A stretch of DNA of 64,000 bases, from assembly GCF_011927945.1 (NCBI RefSeq), contig NZ_JAATJM010000001.1:1249501-1313500 (forward strand), written 5' to 3'. Shown here in pieces: positions 1-11,323 of the stretch. The translations under genes and the position numbers were made by a program. Position 1 is the first letter of the stretch; each line of letters begins with the position of its first letter. A model generated the notes under the pieces. The model was not told where the DNA came from. It saw only the letters and a program-made list of their open reading frames with translations, and did no database searches. This DNA is from Brevundimonas alba (GTDB taxonomy: Bacteria; Pseudomonadota; Alphaproteobacteria; Caulobacterales; Caulobacteraceae).

Positions 1-221
1 CCAGGAGATCTGACAGGGTCGCTGAAAAATCGCGAAATCCTGTCATCCCGACACTTCGGTGCGCGTTCCGTAGCCACGGAGCCGGTCGCGCGAGGCCGAT
101 TCCTGAGGCGGGAGCGGCGGTGGCTGATTGTCAAAGACCGTCCCCGTGGGGATTTCAGGCATTGGACCATGCCGATGCGTCAGACGCGGACGCAGCTGGT
201 CGGCCGGCCGTTCAGCGATGA

Positions 222-279
222 CCGGAATGGCAGGGTTTGGCCGGGTATGGCCGGAATGACAGGGCGCCGGATGGCAGGG
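222..279. repeat. REP-like short repeats (three direct copies, one distant inverted copy)
   Basis: Three near-identical units of the form CCGGAATGRCAGGG occur at 222-235, 251-264 and (one base shorter) 267-279. An inverted version, CCTGTCATCCCGAC, lies at 39-52. The stretch 1-348 has no convincing gene: the long minus-strand open frame across it runs antisense through the next gene and has the proline/arginine-rich composition of a GC-rich shadow. Short intergenic units of this kind resemble REP-type repeats, but the genome-wide copy number cannot be judged here. Confidence 0.4.
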
Positions 280-348
280 TGTTTTCGCCAGCGAGCGGTT
301 TGACCGTCCGTGCCAGCCAGTCCAGAACGGCGTGAACCGGGAGACTTC

Positions 349-1674
349 GTGGCCGACAGCATCCAGCGCGTGGCGATCTTGGGCGGCGGCTTCTCCGGCG
401 CCATGCTGGCGGCGCGGCTGGCGGAGACCGGCGTCGCCTCGATCCTGATCGACCGCACCGGACGCTTCGGCGCGGGCGTGGCCTACGCCACCACCTTCGA
501 AGGTCATCTGCTGAACGTCCGCTCGAACCGGATGGGGGCTGTGGACGGGACGCCGGACGACTTCGCCCGTTGGCTGGCGGCGCACCACCCGCAGCACGCC
601 GATCCCGACGGCTTCGCGCCAAGGGGGCTGTACGGCCTCTATGTCGAGGACCGGTTGCGGCGCGTGGAAGCCGCCTGCCCGGGCCTGATCGAGCGCGTCA
701 CCGGCGAGGCCGTGGCGGTCAGCGGATCGACCGTGAACCTCGCCGACGGGCGGATGATCGGCGCCGACGCCGTGGTCCTGACCACCGGCAATCCCGTTCC
801 CCGCACCGCGCCGGCGGCGAGCGCCGACGGTCGCATCATCGGAGATCCGTGGGGGCCGGGGGCGCTCGACCGGATCGGCGCCGACGAAGATGTGCTGATC
901 ATCGGATCGGGCCTGACCATGGTCGATGTCCTGCTCTGGCTGCGTGCGAACGGCTGGCGGGGGAGGGCTTCCGCGATCAGCCGGCGGGGGCTGAAACCGC
1001 AGGCGCACGGAGCTCATCACGATCTGCCTGTTCCGCCGACGGACGGGCTGACGCGCGGCCCGCTGTCGGCGCGGCTCGCGGAAGGACGGCGTCTGGCGGA
1101 GACGCACGGGTGGCGCGGCGTCATGGAGGGGCTGCGCCCGCTGACGGCCGGCCTCTGGGCCGAGGCGGACACTGCCGGGCGGGCTCGCTTCCTGCGTCAT
1201 CTGAGGCCCTGGTGGGACGTGCATCGCCATCGGATCGCCGGGCCGGTCGCCGCCGTCCTTCAGGCGCTGGAGGCGGAGGGTCGGCTGTCCGTCGTGGCCG
1301 GTCGGGTGCAGGCCGTCGAGGACCGTGGGGACGGCGTGGCTGTAGACTGGATTCCGAGGCGGGGCGCCGCGCGGCCCGCGCTGGCGGGCCGGTGGCTGAT
1401 CGACTGCACCGGGCCGGGTCACGACCCGGCGGCGGACCCGCTGACCGGTCCGCTGATCGCCTCGGGACGGGCGCGGCTCGATCCGCTGGGGCTGGGTCTC
1501 GATCTGGACGCGCGGGGGCGCGTTCGAGGCGCCGACGGCACGCCGGACGAGCGGTTGTTCGTGCTGGGTCCGCCGGCGAGGGCCGCCTTCTGGGAGACGA
1601 CGGCCGTGCCCGACATCCGCAAGCGGATCGAGGACGTGGCGGCGGCGCTGGCGGGGATCCGGGCTGGATCATGA
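349..1674 (+). CDS. FAD/NAD(P)-binding protein, probable flavin-dependent oxidoreductase
   Basis: Product of 441 residues. The N-terminus carries a dinucleotide-binding fold with GGGFSG at residues 12-17, and a second one (IGSGLTMVD) lies near residues 185-193, as in two-dinucleotide flavoproteins of the NAD_binding_9 type (PF13454). The substrate is unknown. I chose the GTG at 349 because GGGAG lies five bases upstream; an in-frame GTG at 310 would add 13 residues without a clear ribosome site. The stop overlaps the ATG of the next gene (ATGA), so the two are probably translationally coupled. No signal peptide is visible, so the protein is probably cytoplasmic. Function beyond a redox flavoprotein is inference. 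Confidence 0.8.
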   Translation: MADSIQRVAILGGGFSGAMLAARLAETGVASILIDRTGRFGAGVAYATTFEGHLLNVRSNRMGAVDGTPDDFARWLAAHHPQHADPDGFAPRGLYGLYVEDRLRRVEAACPGLIERVTGEAVAVSGSTVNLADGRMIGADAVVLTTGNPVPRTAPAASADGRIIGDPWGPGALDRIGADEDVLIIGSGLTMVDVLLWLRANGWRGRASAISRRGLKPQAHGAHHDLPVPPTDGLTRGPLSARLAEGRRLAETHGWRGVMEGLRPLTAGLWAEADTAGRARFLRHLRPWWDVHRHRIAGPVAAVLQALEAEGRLSVVAGRVQAVEDRGDGVAVDWIPRRGAARPALAGRWLIDCTGPGHDPAADPLTGPLIASGRARLDPLGLGLDLDARGRVRGADGTPDERLFVLGPPARAAFWETTAVPDIRKRIEDVAAALAGIRAGS

Positions 1675-2054
1675 GCGGCCGGCTCGCGGCGCTGAAGGCA
1701 TGGGCCCGCCGACTGAAGACAGATGGCCTCGCCCTGTGGATCGCGGCACGCGATCCCCGCACGCCTCTGGCAGCGAAGTTGTTGGCGGCGGCGGTCGCCG
1801 CCTACGCCTTCAGTCCGATCGATCTGATCCCCGATTTCGTGCCGGTGCTCGGCTATCTGGACGACCTGCTGATCCTGCCCGTGGGAATCTGGCTGGTCGC
1901 GCGGCTGATCCCTCCGGCCCTGATGGACGAGTTCCGGGCCTTGGCGGTCTCGCGCGCCAGACCCGCGAGCCGCGCCGCCGCGGCGGCGATCGTGGCGATC
2001 TGGATCCTGTCCGCCGGGGCGTGTGGCTGGCTCTTCTGGGAGGCGATCAACTGA
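1671..2054 (+). CDS. YkvA family (DUF1232) membrane protein
   Basis: Product of 127 residues starting at the ATG that overlaps the previous stop. The centre contains AYAFSPIDLIPDFVPVLGYLDD, split here only for description as AYAFSPIDLIPD followed by FVPVLGYLDD, which is the signature of DUF1232/YkvA proteins. It is flanked by hydrophobic stretches, and a C-terminal transmembrane helix is visible around residues 103-122. The family has no established biochemical role. The overlap with the upstream flavoprotein suggests co-expression. It ends four bases before the converging transporter gene. Confidence 0.85.
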   Translation: MSGRLAALKAWARRLKTDGLALWIAARDPRTPLAAKLLAAAVAAYAFSPIDLIPDFVPVLGYLDDLLILPVGIWLVARLIPPALMDEFRALAVSRARPASRAAAAAIVAIWILSAGACGWLFWEAIN

Positions 2055-2058
2055 GGCC

Positions 2059-3111
2059 TCAGACGAGGGCCAGCAAACCGATCAGGCCGAGCGCCAGCAC
2101 GATCAGGGACAGCAGCGACAGGGTGACGACCGTGGCGATCCGCACGCCGGAGCGGGCGACCGCGCGGGCGTCTGTGCTCAGGCCCAGGGCGGCCATCGAA
2201 ACAACGGTCAGGGCGGCGGCGATCCGGGCCATGACAGGCAGGACCTCGGCCGGGATCAGGCCGAAGGAGCGCGCCGCCATCATCAGCAGGAAGCCGATCA
2301 CGAACCACGGAAACAGGTGGCGCAGGGGGATGGGCGCGGGCGAGGGGGCGTCGGCTGCGACCCGCCGACGCAGGGCCATGGCGATGGCCAGCCCGATGCA
2401 GACGGGGCCGAGCATCAGCACGCGGACCAGCTTGATCAGCGTCCCCGCCTGGGTCGCGATCGCGCCGACGGGCATGGTGGCGGCGAGGACCTGGGGCACG
2501 GCGTAGACGGTCAGGCCTGCGAGCACGCCGTACTGGACACCGCTCATGTGCAGCAGGGCGCCGAGCAGCGGCAGGGTCAGGACGACGCCCACCCCGAGGA
2601 CGGCGGTAAAGGCGATGGCGGCGGAGACGTCCTCGGGGTCGGCGTCGATCACCGGGGCCACGGCGGCGATGGCGGAGTTGCCGCAGATGGCGTTGCCGCA
2701 GGCGATCAGGGCCGCCATCCGGCGTGGCAGGCGGAAGAGCCGTCCCAAGCCATAGCTGACGCCGATGGCGGCGATCACGATGACGGCCGTACCGACCAGC
2801 AGACCCGGCCCGATGGCGATGACGGTGGCGGCGCTGACCGAGGCCCCGAGCAGGACCACGGCGATTTCCAGCAGGGTCCGGGCGCTGAACTCGATCCCGG
2901 GGCGCAGGTTGTCGGGTGGGGTCCAGACCGAGCGGATGGCCGCGCCGATCAGGATGGCCAGCACGATGGCGTCGAGCCAGCCGCGACCGAACAGCCGCAG
3001 TTCAAGCGCCTGAAGGCCCACCGCCACAAGGGTGACGACCGCACAGGCGATCAGGCCCGGCGCCAGGCGGGGGATCAGCGACAGGACAGGTGCGCCGCGG
3101 GCGGGAATCAT
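2059..3111 (-). CDS. yeiH: YeiH/YfiH family putative sulfate exporter
   Basis: Product of about 350 residues with roughly ten hydrophobic helices. It matches the Cons_hypoth698 (YeiH) family, including a conserved segment with CGNAICGNSAIAAVAPVI. The length fits the family (about 350). An upstream in-frame start at 3264 exists, but it would overlap the divergent kinase gene and add a polar 51-residue leader that the family lacks, so I use the ATG at 3111. The family is annotated as a putative sulfate exporter with little direct proof. No partner gene for sulfur metabolism adjoins it, although a sulfolipid-precursor gene is found near 25-26 kb. Confidence 0.85.
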   Translation of the reverse strand: MIPARGAPVLSLIPRLAPGLIACAVVTLVAVGLQALELRLFGRGWLDAIVLAILIGAAIRSVWTPPDNLRPGIEFSARTLLEIAVVLLGASVSAATVIAIGPGLLVGTAVIVIAAIGVSYGLGRLFRLPRRMAALIACGNAICGNSAIAAVAPVIDADPEDVSAAIAFTAVLGVGVVLTLPLLGALLHMSGVQYGVLAGLTVYAVPQVLAATMPVGAIATQAGTLIKLVRVLMLGPVCIGLAIAMALRRRVAADAPSPAPIPLRHLFPWFVIGFLLMMAARSFGLIPAEVLPVMARIAAALTVVSMAALGLSTDARAVARSGVRIATVVTLSLLSLIVLALGLIGLLALV

Positions 3112-3226
3112 CGCGCAAGACTGCGCCGTGGACGCCCGGGGTTCCATCGCTGAGTTGCGGCGAAGAACGCTGCTTTTTCGCGGCGTGTTCGAGGGCACGG
3201 AAACGCCCGCGCCGCGTTGATCTCGC

Positions 3227-4237
3227 ATGCCCTCCGTGCCCGCAGCCTTCGCCGTAGAAATCATTGAGAAAATGAAGGGTTACGCCATCGTGGCCCTGAC
3301 GGAGGACGGCACCGTGACGGAGTGGCTGGCGGATGCGGAAAACATCACGGGCTTCAGCCGCGACGAGGCCGTCGGGATGAATATCGGCGCGCTGTTCACC
3401 GAGGCGGACCTGGCCGCCGGGGCCCATCTGGAAGAGATCGAGAAAGCCCTGGACCAGGGCCGCTACGAGGATTCGCGCTGGCACCTGTGCAAGGACGGCG
3501 GGCGGTTCTGGGCCAACGGGCTGACGCTTCCGCTCTCCTATGGCGAGGCCGTGGTGATGAAGGTCTTCCGGGACGAGACCCCGCTGAAGCGGGCGGACGA
3601 CCAGCGCATCCTGCTGCTCAACGAATTGAACCACCGGGTGAAGAACTCGCTGGCCACGGTGCAGTCGGTGGTCGACCAGACGCTTCGGTCGGCGGGCGTC
3701 GATCCCAAGGTCCGCAACGACCTGATCGCCCGGATCATCGCCCTGTCGAGCGCGCACAATGTGCTGGTCGACCAGAACTGGGCCGGCGCCGATCTGGAGG
3801 CGATCATCCGTGACGTCGCCCGCGCCTATGAGGGACCGGCCGGACGGTTCGTTCTGGAAGGACCGCTGCTTCAGCTGCACCCGTCGCAGGCGGTGACCCT
3901 GTCGCTGGTGCTGCACGAGCTCGTGACCAACGCCGCGAAATACGGAGCCCTGTCTGTCCCCGAGGGCCGCGTCGAGATCAACTGGAACCTGTCCCACGAC
4001 TCCGAAGGCGTGAGGTTCCTGACCCTGCTTTGGCGCGAACAGGGCGGACCCCCGGTCGCGCCGCCCACGCGGTCAGGCTTCGGCACCCGATTATTGGCCA
4101 GCGCCCTCAACCATCAGCATGGCGGAGCCAAGGTGCGCTACGAGCCGGAAGGCGTCTGCGCCGTGCTGACCTGCCGTCTGATGGAGAAGGCGCCGGCGGT
4201 CGCGATGGCCACCGGGAACGTGTCGGCCGCGAGCTAG
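3227..4237 (+). CDS. PAS-HWE family sensor histidine kinase
   Basis: Product of 336 residues. An N-terminal PAS domain (about residues 10-120, with [20 protein letters not shown]) is followed by an HWE-type phosphoacceptor region. The histidine is H136 in [14 protein letters not shown]. The N box includes N235 in [14 protein letters not shown]. The C-terminal WRE-GGPPV and SGFGTRLL blocks are typical of HWE kinases. There are no membrane segments, so it is a soluble sensor; a PAS of this type may bind flavin or another ligand, but the ligand is not evident. No response regulator is adjacent. Its stop codon shares a CTAG with the converging glmM. Confidence 0.9.
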   Translation: MPSVPAAFAVEIIEKMKGYAIVALTEDGTVTEWLADAENITGFSRDEAVGMNIGALFTEADLAAGAHLEEIEKALDQGRYEDSRWHLCKDGGRFWANGLTLPLSYGEAVVMKVFRDETPLKRADDQRILLLNELNHRVKNSLATVQSVVDQTLRSAGVDPKVRNDLIARIIALSSAHNVLVDQNWAGADLEAIIRDVARAYEGPAGRFVLEGPLLQLHPSQAVTLSLVLHELVTNAAKYGALSVPEGRVEINWNLSHDSEGVRFLTLLWREQGGPPVAPPTRSGFGTRLLASALNHQHGGAKVRYEPEGVCAVLTCRLMEKAPAVAMATGNVSAAS

Positions 4238-5583
4238 CCCGCCGCCTTCACCGCCGCGGCGACGTCGGACACCACGGCCTTGACCAGCTTCGCATCGTCG
4301 CCTTCGGCCATGACGCGGATCAGCTTCTCGGTGCCCGAGGGGCGGACCAGCAGGCGACCCTGACCGGCAAGGCGAGCCTCGGCGTCGGCGATGGCGGCCT
4401 TCACCTTGTCATTCTCAAGCGGCCTGGCGGCGGTGAAGCGGACGTTCTCCAGCTTCTGTGGCACGGGTTCGAACTGGCGGGCCAGTTCGCTCATCGGCTT
4501 GCCGCTCTCGGCGAGGATGGCGAGCACCTGCAGAGCCGACATCAGGCCGTCGCCCGTGGTGGCGTGGTCGTGGAGGATGATGTGGCCGGACTGTTCGCCG
4601 CCCAGATTGAAGCCGCCCTCGCGCATCCGCTCCATGACGTAGCGGTCGCCGACCCTGGTCCGCTCCAGTGTCAGCCCCTCTGCCTGCAGCCGGCGTTCGA
4701 GGCCGAGGTTGGACATGACGGTGGCGACGAGGCCGCCGCCCTTGAGCTGGCCGCGCCGGGCCCAGTCCAGCGCCACCATGGCCATGATCTGGTCGCCGTC
4801 GACCACGCGGCCGTTCTCGTCGCAGATGATCAGCCGGTCGGCGTCGCCGTCGAGGGCGATACCGATGTCGGCGCGATAGGTGCGGACGGCCTCGGCGATG
4901 GTCTGGGGATGGGTCGAGCCGCAGTCGGCGTTGATGTTCAGACCGTTGGGCTCGACGCCGACGGCGCAGACCTCTGCGCCCAGTTCATAGAGAGTCGTCG
5001 GGGCCACCTTGTAGCCGGCGCCGTTGGCGCAATCGACGGCGATGCGCAGGCCCTGCAGGCTCAGCCCCTTGGGGAAGCTGGCCTTGGCGATCTCGACGTA
5101 GCGCGCCTGGCTGTCGTCGATGCGCTTGACCCGGCCGAGGCGGTCGGCAGGGGCGAGGCCGGAACCGAGGTCCTCGTCCATCATCGACTCGATCTTCAGC
5201 TCGACGGCGTCGGACAGCTTGTAGCCGTCGGGGCCGAACAGTTTGATGCCGTTGTCGAGGAAGGCGTTGTGCGAGGCCGAGATCATGACGCCGATGTCGG
5301 CGCGCATCGAGCGGGTCATCATGGCCACGCCGGGGGTCGGCAGCGGCCCGAAGGTGCGCACGTCCATGCCGGCTGAGCAGAAGCCCGCCACCAGCGCCGG
5401 CTCGATCATATAGCCCGACAGGCGGGTGTCCTTGCCGATGACCACGAGATGGCGGCGGTCGTCCGACGACATGAACATCCGGCCGGCGGCGAGGCCGACG
5501 CGCATGGCGACCTCGGGCGTCATCGGGTGGGTGTTGGCGCGGCCGCGGATGCCGTCGGTGCCGAAATAGCGTCTCTCGCCCAA
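4234..5583 (-). CDS. glmM: phosphoglucosamine mutase
   Basis: Interconverts glucosamine-6-phosphate and glucosamine-1-phosphate on the way to UDP-GlcNAc for peptidoglycan and lipid A. Product of 449 residues, the normal family length. The phosphoserine loop is ISASHN with S104. The metal loop DGDADR lies mid-protein and the sugar/phosphate-binding loop RPSGTEK near the C-terminus. The start is TTG at 5583: the conserved N-terminus [13 protein letters not shown] begins immediately after it and GAGGA lies about nine bases upstream; no ATG or GTG fits. It is divergent from glmS, the preceding step in the pathway, across 174 bp. Its stop overlaps the converging kinase stop. Confidence 0.95.
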   Translation of the reverse strand: MGERRYFGTDGIRGRANTHPMTPEVAMRVGLAAGRMFMSSDDRRHLVVIGKDTRLSGYMIEPALVAGFCSAGMDVRTFGPLPTPGVAMMTRSMRADIGVMISASHNAFLDNGIKLFGPDGYKLSDAVELKIESMMDEDLGSGLAPADRLGRVKRIDDSQARYVEIAKASFPKGLSLQGLRIAVDCANGAGYKVAPTTLYELGAEVCAVGVEPNGLNINADCGSTHPQTIAEAVRTYRADIGIALDGDADRLIICDENGRVVDGDQIMAMVALDWARRGQLKGGGLVATVMSNLGLERRLQAEGLTLERTRVGDRYVMERMREGGFNLGGEQSGHIILHDHATTGDGLMSALQVLAILAESGKPMSELARQFEPVPQKLENVRFTAARPLENDKVKAAIADAEARLAGQGRLLVRPSGTEKLIRVMAEGDDAKLVKAVVSDVAAAVKAAG

Positions 5584-5757
5584 GTGTCGTCTTCCTCGTG
5601 TCAGCCCGGCACGGTGGCGCAGAAATGTTGCGAAACCGCTTTTCAGGTGCAATTCCCGGCCCCTGTCGCCTACACCGGCGCCAACGGTCAGGCTAGGCCT
5701 GCACCATACCGCATCCGCGCGAGGCGCGGGTCTCCAGATTTCCGAGGGGTAGAGTTC

Positions 5758-7572
<1,815 letters not shown>

Positions 7573-7627
7573 TCGCATCGCGGCGGTTATGCGTTAGGCT
7601 GGCCGACCTCGCTGTTCAGGATCCCGC

Positions 7628-8506
7628 ATGACCGATCACGCCCGCCGCCTTCGCAAGGCCGTCCTGCCCGTCGCCGGCCTCGGCACGCGCGTTCTGCCCG
7701 GCACCAAGACCACGCCGAAGGAACTGCTGAACGTCGTCGACCGGCCGATCCTGAGCTACATCGTGGAAGAGGCGCGCGAGGCCGGGATCGAGCACATCGT
7801 CTTCGTCACGGGCCGGTCGAAGGGCGCGATCGAGGACTATTTCGATCACCAGATCGAGCTCGAGGCCCAGCTGATCGCCAAGGGCAAGACCGACATCCTC
7901 GACATGATGAACGCCGAACTGGCCAGCGCGGGCGAGATGAGCTTCACCCGCCAGATGCAGCCGCTCGGCCTCGGCCACGCGGTCTGGTGCGCTCGCGACA
8001 TCATCGGCGACGAGCCGTTCGCGGTGCTGCTGCCCGACGTGATCGTGGACGCCGCGCCGGGCGCGCTGAGACAGCTGGCGGACGTCTATGCCGAGGTCGG
8101 CGGCAACGTGATCGGCGTCGAGGCTGTGCCCGAGAGCGAGACGCACAAATACGGCATCGTCGATCCCGAGGACCGCAGCGGGCCGCACATCCGCATGAAG
8201 GGGATGGTCGAGAAGCCGCCGCGTGGCGAGGCTCCGTCGAACCTGTCGATCTCGGGCCGCTACATCCTGCAGCCGGAGATTTTCGGCATTCTGGAGAACC
8301 AGCCGCGCGGGGCGGGCGGCGAAATCCAGCTGACCGACGGCATGGCCCGACTGATGAAGGACCAGACCTTCACCGCCGTCGAGTATGAAGGCGTGACCCA
8401 CGACTGCGGCGACAAGATCGGCCTGCTGCGCGCCAACGTCGCCCTGGCGCTGAAGCGGCCTGACCTTGGCGAACAGGCGCGCGCAGCCCTGACCGCGCTC
8501 CTTTAG
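7628..8506 (+). CDS. galU: UTP-glucose-1-phosphate uridylyltransferase
   Basis: Makes UDP-glucose, the precursor for surface polysaccharides and glycolipids. Product of 292 residues, the usual GalU length. The N-terminal nucleotide-binding loop AGLGTRVLPGTKTTPKELL (residues about 18-36) and the later GLGHAVWCA and VEAVPESETHKYGIV segments are characteristic. It follows glmS by 55 bases in the same direction, so it may be co-transcribed with it. It is cytoplasmic, with no extra domain. Confidence 0.95.
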   Translation: MTDHARRLRKAVLPVAGLGTRVLPGTKTTPKELLNVVDRPILSYIVEEAREAGIEHIVFVTGRSKGAIEDYFDHQIELEAQLIAKGKTDILDMMNAELASAGEMSFTRQMQPLGLGHAVWCARDIIGDEPFAVLLPDVIVDAAPGALRQLADVYAEVGGNVIGVEAVPESETHKYGIVDPEDRSGPHIRMKGMVEKPPRGEAPSNLSISGRYILQPEIFGILENQPRGAGGEIQLTDGMARLMKDQTFTAVEYEGVTHDCGDKIGLLRANVALALKRPDLGEQARAALTALL

Positions 8507-8527
8507 ACCGTTCGGCGCCCTGAACCG

Positions 8528-8737
8528 TCAGCGGTTGGAGGGCTGGCCGGTCACCTTGCAGACGTTGTCGAGCTGCGGACGGCCGGACTGCTGACCGGTT
8601 GGCGACAGGATGCCGCCGCGCGCGGTGCAGTCCGCGGACAGGCGCTCGAATTCCGACTGGTAGTGGTTCGAGCCCATGCCCGAGGCGCAGGCCGAGAGGG
8701 TAAGGGCGGAGGCGGCGACGATGAGGGCGGTACGCAT
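8528..8737 (-). CDS. small putative lipoprotein
   Basis: Product of 69 residues starting at the ATG at 8737. A short signal peptide ends in a lipobox, LTLSAC, placing the lipidated cysteine near residue 17. The mature part is about 50 residues, contains two further cysteines and has no family I recognise. A longer start at 8761 would place extra residues before the signal peptide and is less likely. It lies downstream of the alpha/beta hydrolase on the same strand and converges with galU. It is expected at the inner face of the outer membrane or in the inner membrane. Confidence 0.7.
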   Translation of the reverse strand: MRTALIVAASALTLSACASGMGSNHYQSEFERLSADCTARGGILSPTGQQSGRPQLDNVCKVTGQPSNR

Positions 8738-8757
8738 GGCGTTGTTCCCGGTTGATC

Positions 8758-9516
8758 TCACGACAATGTAGAGCCTGAACGCCGGTTCCGTTCAACGGCC
8801 TCGATCAGCCGGTCCAGATCGGCCGGAGAGGACAGGCGGTGGTCGCCGCCCTCGATCAGGTCCAGCCGCACGTCCGCCCCCGTCAGGTGCTCGATCAGGG
8901 TGGTCTGGCGCCGCCACGGCACGACATCGTCGGCGCGCCCCTGCAGGATGTGAACGGGCGCCCGGACCGGCAGAGGCCCGCGCAGCACCAGCCACTCGCG
9001 CGCCTCCTCGAACATTTCTCGGGTCAGCACGTATTCGCCGAGGCCCTCCTCGACGACCAGCGTCTCGCCCTCGCGCAGGATCGCCTGACGCTCGTGGTCG
9101 GCCAGTCCGGGCCACATGAGATCCTCGGTGAAGTCCGGGGCCGGATTGACGAGCACCAGACCCGCCAGCCGGTCAGGCTGGGCCAGCGCCAGCAGCAGGG
9201 CGACCCAGCCGCCCATCGACGAGCCCACGGGAACGACCGGCCCTTCGAGGCTGTCGATCAGGGCGATGGCGTCCTCTCGCCAGCGGCCGATCGTGGCCTT
9301 TCGCCAGTCCCCGGACGAGCGGCCGTGGGCGAAATGATCGTAGCGGACGAAGTTCCAGCCCCGCTCGCGCGCCGCCGCGTCCAGCGCCAGCGCCTTGGTC
9401 CCCTCCATGTCCGAGCGGAAGCCGCCGATCCAGACGACCGTCGGCCCGGCGCCCCGGACGCGCTTCAGCGCCAGGTGTTCGCCGTCGGGCCGGGCCAGCT
9501 GTTCGAGATCGTCCAT
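8758..9516 (-). CDS. alpha/beta hydrolase (ABHD10-like)
   Basis: Product of 252 residues with the alpha/beta-hydrolase fold. The nucleophile elbow is GSSMGG with S100; the acid probably lies in QGRADDVVPW and the histidine in EGGDHRL. The arrangement and size resemble the ABHD10/YcjY-type serine hydrolases found widely in alphaproteobacteria. The natural substrate is unknown. The start at 9516 is the first ATG of the conserved part; upstream in-frame starts overlap the divergent glycosyltransferase. No signal peptide is present. Confidence 0.85.
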   Translation of the reverse strand: MDDLEQLARPDGEHLALKRVRGAGPTVVWIGGFRSDMEGTKALALDAAARERGWNFVRYDHFAHGRSSGDWRKATIGRWREDAIALIDSLEGPVVPVGSSMGGWVALLLALAQPDRLAGLVLVNPAPDFTEDLMWPGLADHERQAILREGETLVVEEGLGEYVLTREMFEEAREWLVLRGPLPVRAPVHILQGRADDVVPWRRQTTLIEHLTGADVRLDLIEGGDHRLSSPADLDRLIEAVERNRRSGSTLS

Positions 9517-9586
9517 GGTCGTGCTCTCGCGAAAATCCTCAGGGACTGATAGCGAACGACCGAAAGCGAAGCGAAGGCCAATCCGC

Positions 9587-10546
9587 GTGTCCGAACCCAG
9601 GGTCCTGTTCGTCACCTCCAACCGCATCGGTGACTGCGTCATCTCCTCGGGCGTGATCCGCGAGATCGCGCGGCAGGTTCCGGGGGCGAGGATCACCGTC
9701 GCCTGCGGCCGGCCGCCCGCGCCCTTCTTCCGCTCCGCGCCTGGCGTCGAACGGGTCATCATCCTCGACAAGAAGAAGTTCGCCGGACACTGGATCGACC
9801 TGCTGAAGCAGGTCTGGCGCACCCGCTGGGACATGGTCATCGACATCCGCGGTTCGGCCCTGGCCTTTCAGGTGCGGGCGAAGAAGCGGCGAGTCTATCA
9901 CCGGGGACTTGAGACCGGCACGCCCAAGGTGGAGATGGTCACCCGCCTGATGGAGGCGGATCACACCCTCGATCCCGAACTGTTCATCGACGCGCAGGCC
10001 CGGGCCGAGGCGGGGGCCGTCATCGATCCGCAACTGGCGACGGCGCCCGGTCCGATCATCGCCCTGGCCCCCATCGCCCATCAGCCGGGCAAGAGCTGGC
10101 CGGCGGACCGCTGGGGAGCCCTGGTCGAGAAGCTGAAGGCCGAACCGCGCTTTGACGGCTGGCGGTTCATGCTGGTCGGCGGGCCGGGCGATCATCCGCC
10201 GGCCGCGCCCGCTCTCGCCGCGGCGGGAGAGCGGGGCATCGACTTCGTCGGCAAGGGGGACATCCTCGCCTCGGCGGCGGCGATCGACCGCGCCGCCCTG
10301 TTCGTTGGCAACGACTCCGGCCTGATGCACGTCGCGGCGGCGGCCGGACGCCCCACGCTCGGCCTGTTCGGGCCGACGGAGTGGTGGCTCTACGGCCCTT
10401 GGGGACCGAAGACGCGCACCGTGGCCTCAAACGAGACACGCGGCGAGTTCGCGCCCATCGAGGCGCTGACCGTCGACCATGTGTTCGAGGGCGTTGTGGG
10501 TCTGCACGACGCCTTCATCGGCGCCGGAACGCCGGTCAAACCTTGA
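9587..10546 (+). CDS. glycosyltransferase family 9 (heptosyltransferase-like)
   Basis: Product of 319 residues. It has the GT9 GT-B fold signatures: an N-terminal RVLFVTSNRIGDCVISSG segment and a C-terminal GNDSGLMHVAAAAGRPTLGLFGP segment (described in two halves, GNDSGLMHVAAA and GRPTLGLFGP), as in LPS heptosyltransferases. The start is GTG at 9587, preceded by GAAGG at about nine bases. It probably adds a sugar to lipopolysaccharide core at the inner face of the inner membrane; the sugar and acceptor are not known. The divergent promoter region with the hydrolase is 70 bp. Confidence 0.85.
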   Translation: MSEPRVLFVTSNRIGDCVISSGVIREIARQVPGARITVACGRPPAPFFRSAPGVERVIILDKKKFAGHWIDLLKQVWRTRWDMVIDIRGSALAFQVRAKKRRVYHRGLETGTPKVEMVTRLMEADHTLDPELFIDAQARAEAGAVIDPQLATAPGPIIALAPIAHQPGKSWPADRWGALVEKLKAEPRFDGWRFMLVGGPGDHPPAAPALAAAGERGIDFVGKGDILASAAAIDRAALFVGNDSGLMHVAAAAGRPTLGLFGPTEWWLYGPWGPKTRTVASNETRGEFAPIEALTVDHVFEGVVGLHDAFIGAGTPVKP

Positions 10547-10647
10547 AGAGACGGGCATTCGCGGTCATATAGGCCGCTGGAGGGGAAGACCGCGATCCGT
10601 CGCGTGCTTCGTCTCGCCGACCCTGTCCACAAAAGGAAACGACGCCC

Positions 10648-11181
10648 ATTCGCCGTCCGATGAACCAGCCGCCCGTCAAGGACGGGCCGCCCATGAACCA
10701 CGAAATCCGCGCGCCGCGCGTTCTGCTGATCGACCAGAACGGCGAAAAGCAGGGCGTCATGCCGACGTCAGCCGCGCTGGAAGCCGCCGAAGAGGCCGGC
10801 ATGGACCTGGTTCAGATCGTCTCCACCTCCGAGCCGCCGGTGGCGAAGATCCTCGACTACGGCAAGTTCCGTTTCCAGGAGCAGAAGAAGAAGGCCGAGG
10901 CCCGCAAGCGCCAGAAGGTCGTCGAGCTCAAGGAGATCAAGCTCCGTCCGAACATCGACACCCACGACTACGAGGTGAAGGCCAAGGCCATGCACCGGTT
11001 CTTCGACGAGGGTGACAAGGTCAAGGTGACCCTGCGCTTCCGCGGTCGCGAGATGGCCCACCCGGAGCTGGGCATGAAGCTGCTCAACAAGGTTCAGGCC
11101 GACTTCGACGAAATCGCCAAGGTCGAATACGCGCCGCGTATGGAAGGCCGCCAGATGATCATGATCCTGGCGCCGAAATAG
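10648..11181 (+). CDS. infC: translation initiation factor IF-3 (ATT start)
   Basis: Binds the 30S subunit and controls fidelity of start-codon choice. Product of 177 residues with the N domain ([14 protein letters not shown]), the basic linker ([16 protein letters not shown]) and the C domain ([20 protein letters not shown]). I place the start at the ATT at 10648: it is in frame, gives an MRRP N-terminus like other alphaproteobacterial IF-3 proteins, and AAGGA at 10633-10637 lies ten bases upstream. The ATG at 10660 is 22 bases from that site. IF-3 discriminates against ATT, which underlies its known autoregulation. A terminator follows, so infC is not co-transcribed with rpmI-rplT. Confidence 0.93.
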   Translation: MRRPMNQPPVKDGPPMNHEIRAPRVLLIDQNGEKQGVMPTSAALEAAEEAGMDLVQIVSTSEPPVAKILDYGKFRFQEQKKKAEARKRQKVVELKEIKLRPNIDTHDYEVKAKAMHRFFDEGDKVKVTLRFRGREMAHPELGMKLLNKVQADFDEIAKVEYAPRMEGRQMIMILAPK

Positions 11182-11211
11182 GCTCCGCCTGATCGATCGC
11201 TGAAAACAGGA

Positions 11212-11244
11212 AGCCTCGACCGCCACGGTCGGGGCTTTCTTTTT
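11212..11244 (+). terminator. intrinsic terminator after infC
   Basis: An 11-bp stem (AGCCTCGACCG with CGGTCGGGGCT, one G-T pair) around a three-base loop is followed by a T-rich tail TTTCTTTTT. It lies 30 bases after the infC stop and separates it from the S9 peptidase gene. Confidence 0.9.
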
Positions 11245-11323
11245 GCCGCGCCAGCCGAGCCCTCTTGAAACCGGGGGCCGTGGCGGTGGACAAGGGCTAC
11301 ACGGCAAAGGGGAGGCTGGGCGC

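Noticed and set aside
43..1422. Long minus-strand open frame antisense to the flavoprotein gene
   Set aside because: Arg/Pro/His-rich composition without domains; typical shadow of a GC-rich gene.
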